Assembly (NCBI RefSeq): GCF_016863015.1
Contig: NZ_BOOB01000014.1
Location: 62,001 to 126,000, forward strand
Reading direction: 5' to 3'
DNA from: Microbispora amethystogenes
Lineage (GTDB): Bacteria; Actinomycetota; Actinomycetes; Streptosporangiales; Streptosporangiaceae
DNA length: 64,000 nucleotides
Position numbers and translations under genes: made by a program. Numbering within the stretch: the stretch's first letter is position 1; each line of letters starts with the position of its first letter. A model generated the notes under the pieces. It searched no databases and had not been told where the DNA came from. It saw only the letters and a program-made list of their open reading frames with translations. Shown here in pieces: positions 7,574-16,008 of the stretch.

Positions 7574-9595
7574 GTGCCCGGTTATCCCGTCCTGCCCGCG
7601 GGCCTCGCCTACGGCGGCGACTACAACCCCGAGCAGTGGCCGGAGGACGTGTGGCGGGAGGACGTCCGGCTGATGCGGGAGGCCGGGGTGAACCTGGTCA
7701 CCGTGGGCGTCTTCAACTGGGGACTGATCGAGCCGAGGGAGGGCCAGTTCGACTTCGCCCGGCTCGACCGGATCCTCGACCTGCTCCACTCGGCGGGCGT
7801 GTACGCCGATCTCGCCACCCCCACCTCCTCGCCGCCCACGTGGTTCCGCCACCGTTACCCCGGAAGCCGCCTCGTGGACGAGGGGGGCCGCGTGCTCGGC
7901 GGGGGGTCCCGGCACAGCTTCTGCCCCAGCTCGCCCGACTACGCCGCCGCGTCGGAACGGGTCGTCGCCGCCCTCGCCGCCCGGTACGCCGGGCACCCCG
8001 CCGTGGCCATGTGGCACGTGCACAACGAGTACGGCTGGGCCAACGCGCACTGCCACTGCCCGGTCTCGGCCGAGGCGTTCCGCGCCTGGCTCAGGGAGAA
8101 GTACGGCGAGGTCGGCGCGCTCAACGCCGCCTGGGGGACCGTCTTCTGGGGGCTGACCTACGGCTCGTTCGACGAGGTCGAGCCGCCGGTCGCCGCGCCG
8201 CCCGGCCTCCTCAGCGGCCTCCGGCTCGACTTCATGCGCTTCTCCGTCGACGCCCACATCGCCTGCTTCCGCCGGGAGCGCGAGACGATCCGCCGCTTCG
8301 GTGACCAGCCCGTCACGACAAACTTCATGATTCCCAACTGCAAGCCGATGGACTACCGGCGCTGGGCGGAGGAGGTCGACGTGGTGGCCAACGACCACTA
8401 CCTCGTCGCGGAGCGCCCCGACTCGCACATCGAGCTGGCCCTGGCCGCCGACCTCACCCGGTCGGTCGCCGGCGGCCGTCCCTGGATGCTCATGGAGCAC
8501 TCGACCGGCGCGGTGAACTGGCAGCCGCGCAACGTCGCCAAGCGGCCGGGGGAGATGCGCCGCAACACGCTCGCCCACGTGGCGCGGGGCTCGGACGCGG
8601 CGATGTTCTTCCAGTGGCGCGCCTCCCGCCACGGCGCGGAGAAGTTCCACTCGGCGATGGTGCCGCACGCCGGCGTGGACTCGGAGGTCTGGCGTGACGT
8701 GGTCGCGCTCGGCGCGGACCTCCGCCGTCTCGGCGGCGTGCGAGGGGAGCGGGTGACGGCCGAGGTCGCCCTGGTCTGGGACTGGGAGTCCTACTGGGCC
8801 GTCGAGTTCGAGTGGCGGCCCTCGGCCGACCTGCGCTTCCGGGACCGGGTGGAGGCCTACTACGAGGCGCTGTGGCGCGAGCACGTCACCGCCGACTTCG
8901 TCCACCCGTCGGCCGACCTGTCGCCGTACCGGCTGGTCGTCCTGCCCAGCTCCTACCTGCTCGGCGAGGCGCCGGCCAAGAACCTGCACCGTTACGTGGA
9001 GGCCGGCGGCCACCTGCTGGTCTCCTGCTTCTCCGGGATCGTCGACGAGAACGACACCATCCACCCGGGGCCGCACCCCGGGGCGCTGCGCGAGGTGCTC
9101 GGCCTGACGGTCGAGGAGTTCCACCCGCTCCGCGAGCACGAGACGGTGCCGCTGCGGCGATCGGGGGACCCCGGCGGCACCGGCCCTGCGGGCCGGATCT
9201 GGTCCGAGCGCGTACGGCTCGCGGGGGCGCGGGCCGTGCACGACTTCGCGGGCGGCCCCGACGCCGGGCATCCCGCGGTCACCCGGAACGACCTGGGCGG
9301 AGGCACGGCGTGGTACGTCGCCACCGCGCTCGACCCGGCGCCGGGCGACGGCGCGCACGACGCCGACCTGCGCGGGCTCGTCGCCGGTGTCCTCGACCAC
9401 GCGGGCGTGTCCCGGCCGCGCGGCCTCCCCGACACCCTGGAGGTCGTCCGGCGGGGCGACCACCTCTTCCTCCTCAACCACGCGGACGCCGCGGTGACGG
9501 TCGGCGGGGTGACCGGAACCGGCGTGCTGGACGGCGCCGCCTACACGGGGTCGGCGACGGTGCCCGCCGGAGGCGTCGTCGTGGTCCGCCCGTGA
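7574..9595 (+). CDS. Beta-galactosidase, glycoside hydrolase family 42
   Basis: 673 residues with no signal peptide, so cytoplasmic. The N-terminal barrel opens with GGDYNPEQWPEDVWREDV, a GH42 hallmark. The acid/base is E152 in HVHNEYG and the nucleophile is E308 in MEHSTGAVNW. A trimerisation domain and a short C-terminal beta domain follow. Cys residues in the WANAHCHCPVS region could help form the metal site seen in many GH42 enzymes. It would split terminal beta-galactose from imported galacto-oligosaccharides. The GTG start at 7574 has GAGGGGGA upstream. It is divergent from the importer operon and is followed after 115 bp by a GH53 galactanase, the same enzyme pair as ganA and ganB in Bacillus. 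Confidence 0.95.
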   Translation: MPGYPVLPAGLAYGGDYNPEQWPEDVWREDVRLMREAGVNLVTVGVFNWGLIEPREGQFDFARLDRILDLLHSAGVYADLATPTSSPPTWFRHRYPGSRLVDEGGRVLGGGSRHSFCPSSPDYAAASERVVAALAARYAGHPAVAMWHVHNEYGWANAHCHCPVSAEAFRAWLREKYGEVGALNAAWGTVFWGLTYGSFDEVEPPVAAPPGLLSGLRLDFMRFSVDAHIACFRRERETIRRFGDQPVTTNFMIPNCKPMDYRRWAEEVDVVANDHYLVAERPDSHIELALAADLTRSVAGGRPWMLMEHSTGAVNWQPRNVAKRPGEMRRNTLAHVARGSDAAMFFQWRASRHGAEKFHSAMVPHAGVDSEVWRDVVALGADLRRLGGVRGERVTAEVALVWDWESYWAVEFEWRPSADLRFRDRVEAYYEALWREHVTADFVHPSADLSPYRLVVLPSSYLLGEAPAKNLHRYVEAGGHLLVSCFSGIVDENDTIHPGPHPGALREVLGLTVEEFHPLREHETVPLRRSGDPGGTGPAGRIWSERVRLAGARAVHDFAGGPDAGHPAVTRNDLGGGTAWYVATALDPAPGDGAHDADLRGLVAGVLDHAGVSRPRGLPDTLEVVRRGDHLFLLNHADAAVTVGGVTGTGVLDGAAYTGSATVPAGGVVVVRP

Positions 9596-9636
9596 AACAC
9601 ATGAAAGTGCGTGAAAACACCTGAAATCAGCTGAAA
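9593..9636 (+). repeat. Five TGAAA boxes at helical spacing
   Basis: TGAAA begins at 9593, 9602, 9612, 9622 and 9632, spacings of 9, 10, 10 and 10 bp. The first overlaps the GH42 stop codon. All would face the same side of the helix, upstream of the GH53 gene. They could be a multi-site activator target or a bend-promoting element. Confidence 0.6.
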
Positions 9637-9710
9637 TCTCCCCTGGTGCTGCCGGGGGCGGGGGATCCTTTCGGGGGAATCCATCACATCCTTCCCTGAC
9701 CGGAGGACAC

Positions 9711-10802
9711 ATGAGAAAGTTCCTGGCGGCGCTCGTCGCCTGCGCCGCCGCGGCTCTGGCCGCCGGGCCGCCGGCACTCGCCGCGGCCCCGCTGACCATG
9801 CTCGGCGCCGACGTCTCCTCCGTACAGCGCGCCCTGGATCTGGGTGCGAGGTACTACGACGCGGCGGGCAACCAGAGGGACCCGCTGGACATCCTCAAGG
9901 GCGTCGGCGTCAACTACGTCCGGCTGCGGATCTGGAACAACCCCGCCAGCGGCTACAACAACAAGGCCAAGGTGCTGCAGTACGCGAGGACGGTCAAGGC
10001 CAGGGGCCTCAAGCTGCTGATCGACTTCCACTACTCCGACACCTGGGCGGACCCGGGCAAGCAGTACAAGCCCGCCGCCTGGTCCGGCCACGGGATCGGC
10101 CAGCTGCAGAGCGACGTCTACAACTACACCTACGACGTGTGCTCAAGCCTCAAGGCGCAGGGCACGACCCCCGACAGCGTGCAGATCGGCAACGAGATCA
10201 ACGTCGGCATGCTGTGGAACGACGGCAAGGTCGTCAACAACGACTTCACCAACCTCAGCCTGCTGCTCAAGGCGGGCTACAACGCGACCAAGGCGTGCAA
10301 CGGCGGCACCCAGGTGATCATCCACACCGCGGACGCCGACAGCGACGCGAACGCCCGCTGGTTCTACGACGGCATCAGGGCCAAGGGCGTCGCCTGGGAC
10401 ATCACCGGCCTGTCGTACTACTGCATGTGGCACGGCACGCTGTCCAACCTCTCCTACGTGATCTCGGACATGCGGTCCCGCTACGGGAAGCCCGTCGTCA
10501 TCGCCGAGACGGCATACCCGTTCACGGCCGACAACGCCGACTCCACCGGCAACTCGGTCACCTCGGGATGCTCCGGGTACGGCCTCACCTGGCAGGGCCA
10601 GGGCGCGGAGTTCACGGCGGTGCAGAACACGGCCCGCGACGCGGGCGCGATCGGCGTCTTCTACTGGGAGCCGACCTGGTACGCCGTGCCCGGCAACGGC
10701 TGGGACCCGGCCAACATCAACGGCAGCGGAGACGGCTGGGACAACATGGCCGTGTTCAACTGGACCGGCCACATCAACCCGAACGTCAGGTGGACCCCCT
10801 AG
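9711..10802 (+). CDS. Secreted arabinogalactan endo-beta-1,4-galactanase, GH53
   Basis: 363 residues starting with a clear Sec signal peptide (MRKFLAALVACAAAALAAG... cleaved near AAA at about residue 25), so exported. The catalytic barrel includes NYVRLRIWNNP and LLIDFHYSDTWADPG, both typical of GH53. The acid/base is E162 in QIGNEIN and the nucleophile is E266 in VVIAETAYP. The length equals a bare catalytic domain without a carbohydrate-binding module. It would cut the beta-1,4-galactan backbone of type I arabinogalactan (pectin side chains) outside the cell into pieces taken up by the adjacent importer. CCGGAGGACAC lies just upstream of the ATG as ribosome binding site. Confidence 0.95.
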   Translation: MRKFLAALVACAAAALAAGPPALAAAPLTMLGADVSSVQRALDLGARYYDAAGNQRDPLDILKGVGVNYVRLRIWNNPASGYNNKAKVLQYARTVKARGLKLLIDFHYSDTWADPGKQYKPAAWSGHGIGQLQSDVYNYTYDVCSSLKAQGTTPDSVQIGNEINVGMLWNDGKVVNNDFTNLSLLLKAGYNATKACNGGTQVIIHTADADSDANARWFYDGIRAKGVAWDITGLSYYCMWHGTLSNLSYVISDMRSRYGKPVVIAETAYPFTADNADSTGNSVTSGCSGYGLTWQGQGAEFTAVQNTARDAGAIGVFYWEPTWYAVPGNGWDPANINGSGDGWDNMAVFNWTGHINPNVRWTP

Positions 10803-10814
10803 AGACTCGTGTCA

Positions 10815-10855
10815 GGCGGGCCGTCTCGCGGGGCACACCCCTTGGGCGGCCCGCC
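10815..10855. terminator. Hairpin between convergent genes
   Basis: GGCGGGCCG (10815-10823) pairs with CGGCCCGCC (10847-10855) across a 23-base loop, directly after the galactanase stop and before the convergent gene ending at 10874. There is no T-tract; it may act on both strands. Confidence 0.4.
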
Positions 10856-10873
10856 CCGGCATCCGGGCCGCCT

Positions 10874-11386
10874 CTACCCGAACAGTTCGTCGACCGAGGT
10901 GATGACGGCGGCCCCGCGAGCCCAGGCATCCGGTTGCTCCGGGTCCTCGCACAGGCGGATCCGCTCGCGCGCCTCGTCGGAGATCCGCAGGCCACGAGAT
11001 TCGAGCACGAGGAGAATCGCCTTCGCCTCTCCTTCGGCGCGTCCTTTGGCCTCGCCCTTTTCCAGCCAGTGGGAGAAGTACTTCTCGCCGAGGTACTCGA
11101 AGTTGAACCGCTTGCCGCCGTCGTAGCCGCGCTGCACCTCCACGATGACGGCCATGGTCGCCTTGCCCTTCTCGTCGCGGACCACGACGACCGAGTCGGC
11201 CCGGCGTTCGACCGGCACCGGCTGGCTGCTGTCCACCGCCTCCACCCGGGCGGCCGTGAAGGGCGGGATCGGTTTCCCGGTCGCGACGTGGAGGAGTTCC
11301 AGCGCGGTCTCCGGCCGGTTGTGGATGAGAGCGATGGGCATCTCGTGGTCGAGTCCAGGAATGGCCGGGATATTACTCATGGTCAC
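10874..11386 (-). CDS. Shortened actinobacterial hypothetical protein (Rpn/PD-(D/E)XK-like remnant)
   Basis: 170 residues. The first ~100 residues (HEMPIALIHNRPETALELLH, ADSVVVVRDEKGKATMAVIVEVQ) and the last ~60 (GEAKGRAEGEAKAILLVLESRG to ITSVDELFG) resemble the two ends of a family of roughly 280-300 aa proteins common in Streptomyces and relatives. In those, the IVEVQ strand belongs to a nuclease-like core. The middle ~120 residues appear to be missing, with the two ends joined in frame near GYDGGKRFNFEYLGEKYFSHW. It is probably a decayed deletion derivative, though it could be a functional short version. Family recall is from memory and needs a search. It is divergent from the small secreted protein at 11449. 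Confidence 0.5.
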   Translation of the reverse strand: MTMSNIPAIPGLDHEMPIALIHNRPETALELLHVATGKPIPPFTAARVEAVDSSQPVPVERRADSVVVVRDEKGKATMAVIVEVQRGYDGGKRFNFEYLGEKYFSHWLEKGEAKGRAEGEAKAILLVLESRGLRISDEARERIRLCEDPEQPDAWARGAAVITSVDELFG

Positions 11387-11448
11387 ATATCAGTTACCTG
11401 GAGTTCTGGTAAGTCTGTGGGGTGAGCCGGAGGGGGTTGGGGGCCGTT

Positions 11449-11874
11449 ATGGAGAGCATGAGGACTTCACGTGCCGCGCTGCTGTCGCTGGTGGTTCTTT
11501 CCATGGCGGCCCTGACGGGCCCGGCCGAGGCGACGACGGCGCCGAAAAGGCCGCTGGTCGAACTGCGCGAGCAGGGCGGGTTCGCGGGGCTGGACAACCG
11601 CGTGCGCGTCTACACCGACGGCTGCGCCCTGCTGAGCCGCCGTACGGGCCCGGTCACGCGCAGGTGCCTGACGGCGTCCGAGTGGCGCGGGCTGCGCGGG
11701 GCGTTGAAGAACCTGCGGCTCGGCCGGTCCGAGGCCCCGCCGCAGGGGGCCGACTTCCTCGCGTACGGCCTGACCTACCAGGGGCGCCGGGTCACCCGAT
11801 ACACGGTGCCGTCGTCCTGGCGGCCGGTGGTGGACGGGCTGGAGAAGATCCTGGTGAAGTACCGGCCCCGTTAG
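11449..11874 (+). CDS. Small secreted protein, possibly emfourin-like
   Basis: 141 residues. An N-terminal signal peptide (RAALLSLVVLSMAALTGPAEA) is followed by a mature domain of about 110 residues with two Cys (DGCALLS and RRCLTA) that could form a disulfide. The pattern VELREQGGFAGL ... W ... VDGLEKIL resembles emfourin-type protease-inhibitor domains, but the match is weak. Start codon choice is open: a GTG at 11422 and ATGs at 11449 and 11458 are in frame. I favour 11449, 12 bases after GGAGGGGG. It is divergent from 10874-11386 and convergent with the small gene ending at 11881. Confidence 0.6.
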   Translation: MESMRTSRAALLSLVVLSMAALTGPAEATTAPKRPLVELREQGGFAGLDNRVRVYTDGCALLSRRTGPVTRRCLTASEWRGLRGALKNLRLGRSEAPPQGADFLAYGLTYQGRRVTRYTVPSSWRPVVDGLEKILVKYRPR

Positions 11875-11880
11875 CCGAGG

Positions 11881-12132
11881 TCAGGCCTCGGGGACGGCCT
11901 CCCACTCGCGGCAGTGGCTGAGCGCGTAGTGGTGGTAGATCATGCCGATGGCCGGTTGCGGCCAGCCGGGCATCGCGTCGACGGCCGTGTCGACGGCTGG
12001 GGAAGGGGCCGGCTCGCCGATGTCGGCGGCGGTGACGGACTGCCCACCCGGACCGCAGACGCAGCCGGGGCTGCCCTCGTGGTCGATCACGTCGTCGATC
12101 GGCATCACGTGTACGAACCTGTCCATCCACAT
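11881..12132 (-). CDS. Conserved small actinobacterial protein with CVCGP motif
   Basis: 83 residues. The segment FVHVMPIDDVIDHE, then CVCGPG, then the ending MIYHHYALSHCREWE correspond to a widespread actinobacterial small protein (VMPIxDxIxHE...CxCGP...HHSLDGRE type) without known function. The paired Cys could bind metal. Here the region between CGP and HH is longer than I recall for relatives (about 35 rather than 15-20 residues). The start is ATG 12132, with a second ATG two codons later. It is divergent from the GH31 gene; their 157-bp intergenic space holds a possible regulator site. Confidence 0.65.
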   Translation of the reverse strand: MWMDRFVHVMPIDDVIDHEGSPGCVCGPGGQSVTAADIGEPAPSPAVDTAVDAMPGWPQPAIGMIYHHYALSHCREWEAVPEA

Positions 12133-12225
12133 CACCCGCCCTTGACCAAGGATTGCGGACACGTTACCTGAAACTGTCATAAACGGGAATAACCTGCGCA
12201 AACTCCGCTCCTGCAGGGCCATTGA

Positions 12226-12254
12226 TTTTTGTTGGGATGGACGGCAAACTAACT
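12226..12254 (+). promoter_or_regulatory. Possible ROK/XylR-type operator upstream of alpha-xylosidase
   Basis: TTTTTGTTGG and AAACTAACT with 10 bases between them resemble the arms of XylR operators (TTTGTT...AACAAACTAA), though spacing is longer than in Bacillus. It lies 36 bp upstream of the GH31 start. A related site precedes the ROK gene at 29479. Confidence 0.3.
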
Positions 12255-12289
12255 CCACAATCGCCGGATGAGCTTGATGGAGTGCCGCA

Positions 12290-14572
12290 ATGCCGTACCG
12301 CCCCCCGTTGGTCGCGCGCGAGTTCTTCGTGGCCGATCCTCCCGAGCTACCGGTGCGTGAGCCGGGCGAGACGGGCCTGTCCGCGCTGACCGGCGCGGAG
12401 GTGGTGGCCGCCGACGAGCGGGGAGTGACGCTCAAGGGCTCCACCTCGGCGGAGGAGACGCTCGTCGTGCAGATCACGGCCGCGGGCGAGGGGGTGATCC
12501 GGGTGCGGCTGTCGGAGGACCCCGACGCCCGCACCCGGTCCGCCCGCGCGATCGGCATGGTCACCCCCGGCGAGTACGCCGGGACCGTCGTGGAGGCGAA
12601 CCACAGCCGCGTCGTCGTCGACGCCGGGTCGCTGCGCGCCGAGGTGCGGCTGAACCCGTGGAACCTGCGCTTCACCGACCGGGCCGGCCGGACGCTGGTG
12701 GAGCAGGACCCGGGCCACCCCGACATCAGCGGCCGCCTCCGCACGCTGCCGTTCGGCCGTTCCGCCGTCGACGGCGCCCCCGTCGCCTATCACGACACGT
12801 TCCTCGCCCCGGCCGACGAGGCGTTCGGCGGGTTCGGCGAGTCGTTCACGCCGCTCGACAAGCGCGGCCAGCGCCCGCTGATGTGGAACTTCGACGCGTT
12901 CGGCGCCGAGTCGCAGCGCGCGTACAAGAACGTGCCGTTCTACCTGTCCAGCAGGGGATACGGCGTCTGCGTCGACAGCGGCACGCCGGTCGAGTTCGAC
13001 ATGTGCCAGTCCACCCACAGCGCCGTGCAGATCGTCGTGCCCGACGACCTCATCGACTACTACGTGATCGCGGGGCCGACCCCGGCCGAGGTGCTGGACC
13101 GGTTCGACGGGCTGACCGGGCGGCCGGAACTGCCGCCGAAGTGGGCGTTCGGCACCTGGATCTCCTCGGGCTTCTTCCGGGACAGCCAGGAGCGGGTGCT
13201 GGAGCGCGCCAGGAAGATCAGGGAGCGCGGCATCCCCTGCGACGTGCTGCACCTCGACTGTTACTGGCAGGCGGACGGCCACTGGTCCGACCTCCAGTGG
13301 GACCCGGAGACGTTCCCCGACCCGGCGGGCATGCTCGCCACGCTCAGGGAGCAGGGCTTCCGGGTCTGCCTCTGGATGAACTCCTACATCTCGCATCTCA
13401 GCCCGGCCTTCGCCGAGGCCGCCGCGAAGGGCTACTTCCTCAGGCGGCCCGACGGCGAGGCGTACGTCGCCGACACCTGGCACGGCTCCTATCCCGCCTG
13501 CGGCATCGTCGACTTCACCAACCCCGAGGCCGCCGAATGGTTCAAGGGACTGCTGCGCGACCGGCTGCGCGAGGGCGTCGCGGCGTTCAAGACCGACTTC
13601 GCCGAGGGCGTGCCGGCCGACGCGGTGGCGTTCAATGGCATGACCGGCACCGACCTGCACAACGTCTACACGCTGCTGTTCAACGACCTCGTCGCCGAGG
13701 TGACCCGCGAGGTCAACGGGCACGGCCTGGTCTGGGCGCGCTCGTCCTTCCTCGGCGGCCAGCGCCACTCGGCCCAGTGGAGCGGCGACGTCGACACGAC
13801 CTACCCCGCGATGGGCAGCACGATCAGGGGCGGCCTGTCGCACGGCCTGTCGGGTGTCCCGTTCTGGAGCCACGACGCGGGCGGCTTCACCGGCACGCCC
13901 ACCCCGGACCTCTACATCCGCTGGTCGCAGTTCGCCGCGCTGTCCCCGCTCGTGCGGTTCCACGGCACGACCACCCGGGAGCCCTGGGAGTTCCCGCCGC
14001 ACGCCGAGCAGGCCGCCATCGAGGCCCTGCGGCTGCGATACCGGCTCATGCCGTACATCTACTCGGCGGCGGTCACCGCGGCTGAGACGGGCGCGCCGAT
14101 GCTGCGCGCGCTGTGCGTCGACCACCCGGACGACCCGGTGGCCTGGCAGGCCGATCTGGAGTACCTTCTCGGGACCGACCTGCTCGTCGCCCCGATGATC
14201 TCCGCCGACGGCACCAGGAAGGTCTACCTGCCCTCGGGGGTGTGGGTGGACTACTGGACCGGCGAGACGGTGGACGGCGGGCGCTATGTCACGGTGTCGC
14301 CGCCGCTCGACCGGATCCCCCTGTTCGGACGGCACGGCTCGATGGTCCCGGTCACCGAGCCGGGTGACACCGTGGCCGACGACCCGCGGGTCTCCCTGCT
14401 CGTCTTCGGCCTGCCGGAGCGCGAGAGCCGTACGACGATCAGGGACCTGGACGGGGACACGAGGGTCAGGGCGGTGTGGGACGGCGAACGGCTGACCGTC
14501 ACCGCCGACGGCCCCAAGCGGATCGGCGGCGTCGAGTTCGCCGGCCCCGGCGCCCCGGTCGTCATCAACTGA
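12290..14572 (+). CDS. Alpha-xylosidase, glycoside hydrolase family 31 (YicI-like)
   Basis: 760 residues, no signal peptide, so cytoplasmic. Order: N-terminal beta-sandwich, then the GH31 barrel (FGTWISSGFFRDSQERV, the DVLHLDCYWQADGHW loop), then C-terminal sandwiches. The nucleophile is D436 in FKTDFAEGVP and the acid/base is D500 in WSGDVDTT. The KTDF.E..P sequence and the length near 770 match alpha-xylosidases such as YicI rather than alpha-glucosidases. It removes alpha-1,6-xylose from isoprimeverose or xyloglucan oligosaccharides. It is the first gene of an operon continuing into a sugar importer and a GH3 enzyme; the binding-protein gene starts 25 bp downstream. Confidence 0.93.
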   Translation: MPYRPPLVAREFFVADPPELPVREPGETGLSALTGAEVVAADERGVTLKGSTSAEETLVVQITAAGEGVIRVRLSEDPDARTRSARAIGMVTPGEYAGTVVEANHSRVVVDAGSLRAEVRLNPWNLRFTDRAGRTLVEQDPGHPDISGRLRTLPFGRSAVDGAPVAYHDTFLAPADEAFGGFGESFTPLDKRGQRPLMWNFDAFGAESQRAYKNVPFYLSSRGYGVCVDSGTPVEFDMCQSTHSAVQIVVPDDLIDYYVIAGPTPAEVLDRFDGLTGRPELPPKWAFGTWISSGFFRDSQERVLERARKIRERGIPCDVLHLDCYWQADGHWSDLQWDPETFPDPAGMLATLREQGFRVCLWMNSYISHLSPAFAEAAAKGYFLRRPDGEAYVADTWHGSYPACGIVDFTNPEAAEWFKGLLRDRLREGVAAFKTDFAEGVPADAVAFNGMTGTDLHNVYTLLFNDLVAEVTREVNGHGLVWARSSFLGGQRHSAQWSGDVDTTYPAMGSTIRGGLSHGLSGVPFWSHDAGGFTGTPTPDLYIRWSQFAALSPLVRFHGTTTREPWEFPPHAEQAAIEALRLRYRLMPYIYSAAVTAAETGAPMLRALCVDHPDDPVAWQADLEYLLGTDLLVAPMISADGTRKVYLPSGVWVDYWTGETVDGGRYVTVSPPLDRIPLFGRHGSMVPVTEPGDTVADDPRVSLLVFGLPERESRTTIRDLDGDTRVRAVWDGERLTVTADGPKRIGGVEFAGPGAPVVIN

Positions 14573-14596
14573 AGCGATACCCCCTGGAGAACAACC

Positions 14597-15922
14597 ATGG
14601 TCAAGTTAGGCAGGAGCGCGGCGGTGGCGGCACTGGCCGCGGCCGTCCTGGCGCTGGGCGCGTGCGGCGGAAGCGACGGCAAGTCCGAGGGCGGCGGCGC
14701 GGGCGGCGGTGGTTCCGCGGAGGCCAAGACCCTCACCCTCTGGCACTACGAGACGGGCAACAGCGCCATGGGCACCGCCTGGGCCGAGGCGATGAAGGAG
14801 TTCGAGGCGAGCCACCCCGGCGTCAAGGTGAAGTTCGAGGAGAAGGGCTTCGAGCAGATCCAGAAGACCGCCGGCATGGTCCTCAACTCCGACGAGGCCC
14901 CGGACATCATGGAGTACAACAAGGGCAACGCGACGGCCGGTCTGCTGTCGAAGCAGGGCCTGCTGACCGACCTGACGGAGGAGGCGACCAAGCGCGGCTG
15001 GGACAAGCTGCTCAGCCCGTCGCTGCAGACCACCGCGAAGTACGACGAGCGGGGCATCATGGGCTCGGGCAAGTGGTTCGGCGTGCCGAACTACGGCGAG
15101 TACGTGATGGTCTACTACAACAAGGACATGTTCGAGAAGGCGGGCGTGAAGGTGCCCACCACCTTCGACGAGTTCACCGCGGCGCTCGACACGTTCGCGA
15201 AGAAGGGCACCACGCCGATCGCGATGGCGGGCGCCGAGTATCCCGCCCAGCAGCTGTTCTACCTGCTCGCTCTGAACAAGGCCAACCGCGCCTGGATCGA
15301 CTCCTTCGAGCTCTACAAGGGCAAGGTCGACTTCCACGGACCCGAGTTCACGTACGCCGCCCAGACCATCTCCGACTGGGTGAAGAAGGGCTACATCGCC
15401 AAGAACTCGGCCGGCATGAAGGCCGAGGACATGGGCGTGGCGTTCATCGGCGGCAAGTTCCCGATCATGGTGTCGGGCAGCTGGTGGTTCGGCCGCATGC
15501 AGGAGGAGATCAAGGGCTTCAAGTGGGGCTCCTTCCTCTGGCCGGGTCAGTTCGCCCCGGGCTCCAGCGGCAACATCTGGGTCGTGCCGGAGAAGTCCAA
15601 GAACAAGGACCTCGCCTACGACTTCATCGACATCACGATGAAGAAGGAGGTCCAGAACCTGCTCGGCAACTCCGGCGGCATCCCGGTCGCGGCCGACCCC
15701 GCCGCGATCACCGACGAGCAGAACAAGGAGCTCATCGAGAACTTCAACAAGCTCTCGACGCAGGACGGCCTGGCCTTCTACCCCGACTGGCCCGCCCCCG
15801 GCTACTACGACGTGCTCGTCTCCGGCGTGCAGGAGCTGATCAACGGCGACAAGAAGCCGGAGGAGGTCCTGGACGAGATCGCCCAGCCCTACAACGACAA
15901 CCTCGCCGACATCGGCAACTAG
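14597..15922 (+). CDS. Solute-binding lipoprotein of a CUT1 sugar importer
   Basis: 441 residues. Signal peptide with lipobox (AAVLALGACGG, Cys about residue 23) and a Gly/Ser linker, then a family 1 sugar-binding fold (LTLWHYETGNSAMGTAW near the mature N-terminus). It would sit outside the membrane and deliver oligosaccharide to the two permeases that follow. Position between an alpha-xylosidase and a beta-xylosidase/glucosidase-like enzyme suggests xyloglucan oligosaccharides or related xylosides as ligand; this is inference. A small hairpin follows the gene. Confidence 0.92.
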   Translation: MVKLGRSAAVAALAAAVLALGACGGSDGKSEGGGAGGGGSAEAKTLTLWHYETGNSAMGTAWAEAMKEFEASHPGVKVKFEEKGFEQIQKTAGMVLNSDEAPDIMEYNKGNATAGLLSKQGLLTDLTEEATKRGWDKLLSPSLQTTAKYDERGIMGSGKWFGVPNYGEYVMVYYNKDMFEKAGVKVPTTFDEFTAALDTFAKKGTTPIAMAGAEYPAQQLFYLLALNKANRAWIDSFELYKGKVDFHGPEFTYAAQTISDWVKKGYIAKNSAGMKAEDMGVAFIGGKFPIMVSGSWWFGRMQEEIKGFKWGSFLWPGQFAPGSSGNIWVVPEKSKNKDLAYDFIDITMKKEVQNLLGNSGGIPVAADPAAITDEQNKELIENFNKLSTQDGLAFYPDWPAPGYYDVLVSGVQELINGDKKPEEVLDEIAQPYNDNLADIGN

Positions 15923-15926
15923 GAGA

Positions 15927-15959
15927 CCCGCCGCACCTTCCTCCGACCCCGGCGGCGGG
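15927..15959 (+). promoter_or_regulatory. Hairpin between binding-protein and permease genes
   Basis: CCCGCCG (15927-15933) pairs with CGGCGGG (15953-15959). Stem-loops at this point in sugar importer operons usually stabilise the upstream message or attenuate transcription, giving more binding protein than permease. There is no T-tract. Confidence 0.4.
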
Positions 15960-16008
15960 ATCACCTGACCGGTCTCCGCCGCCGGACCCACCCCTGAAAG
16001 GTCCGCAC

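Noticed and set aside
9593-9636. CRISPR-like array
   Set aside because: Five-base repeats with five-base spacers are far too short; no cas genes in the window.
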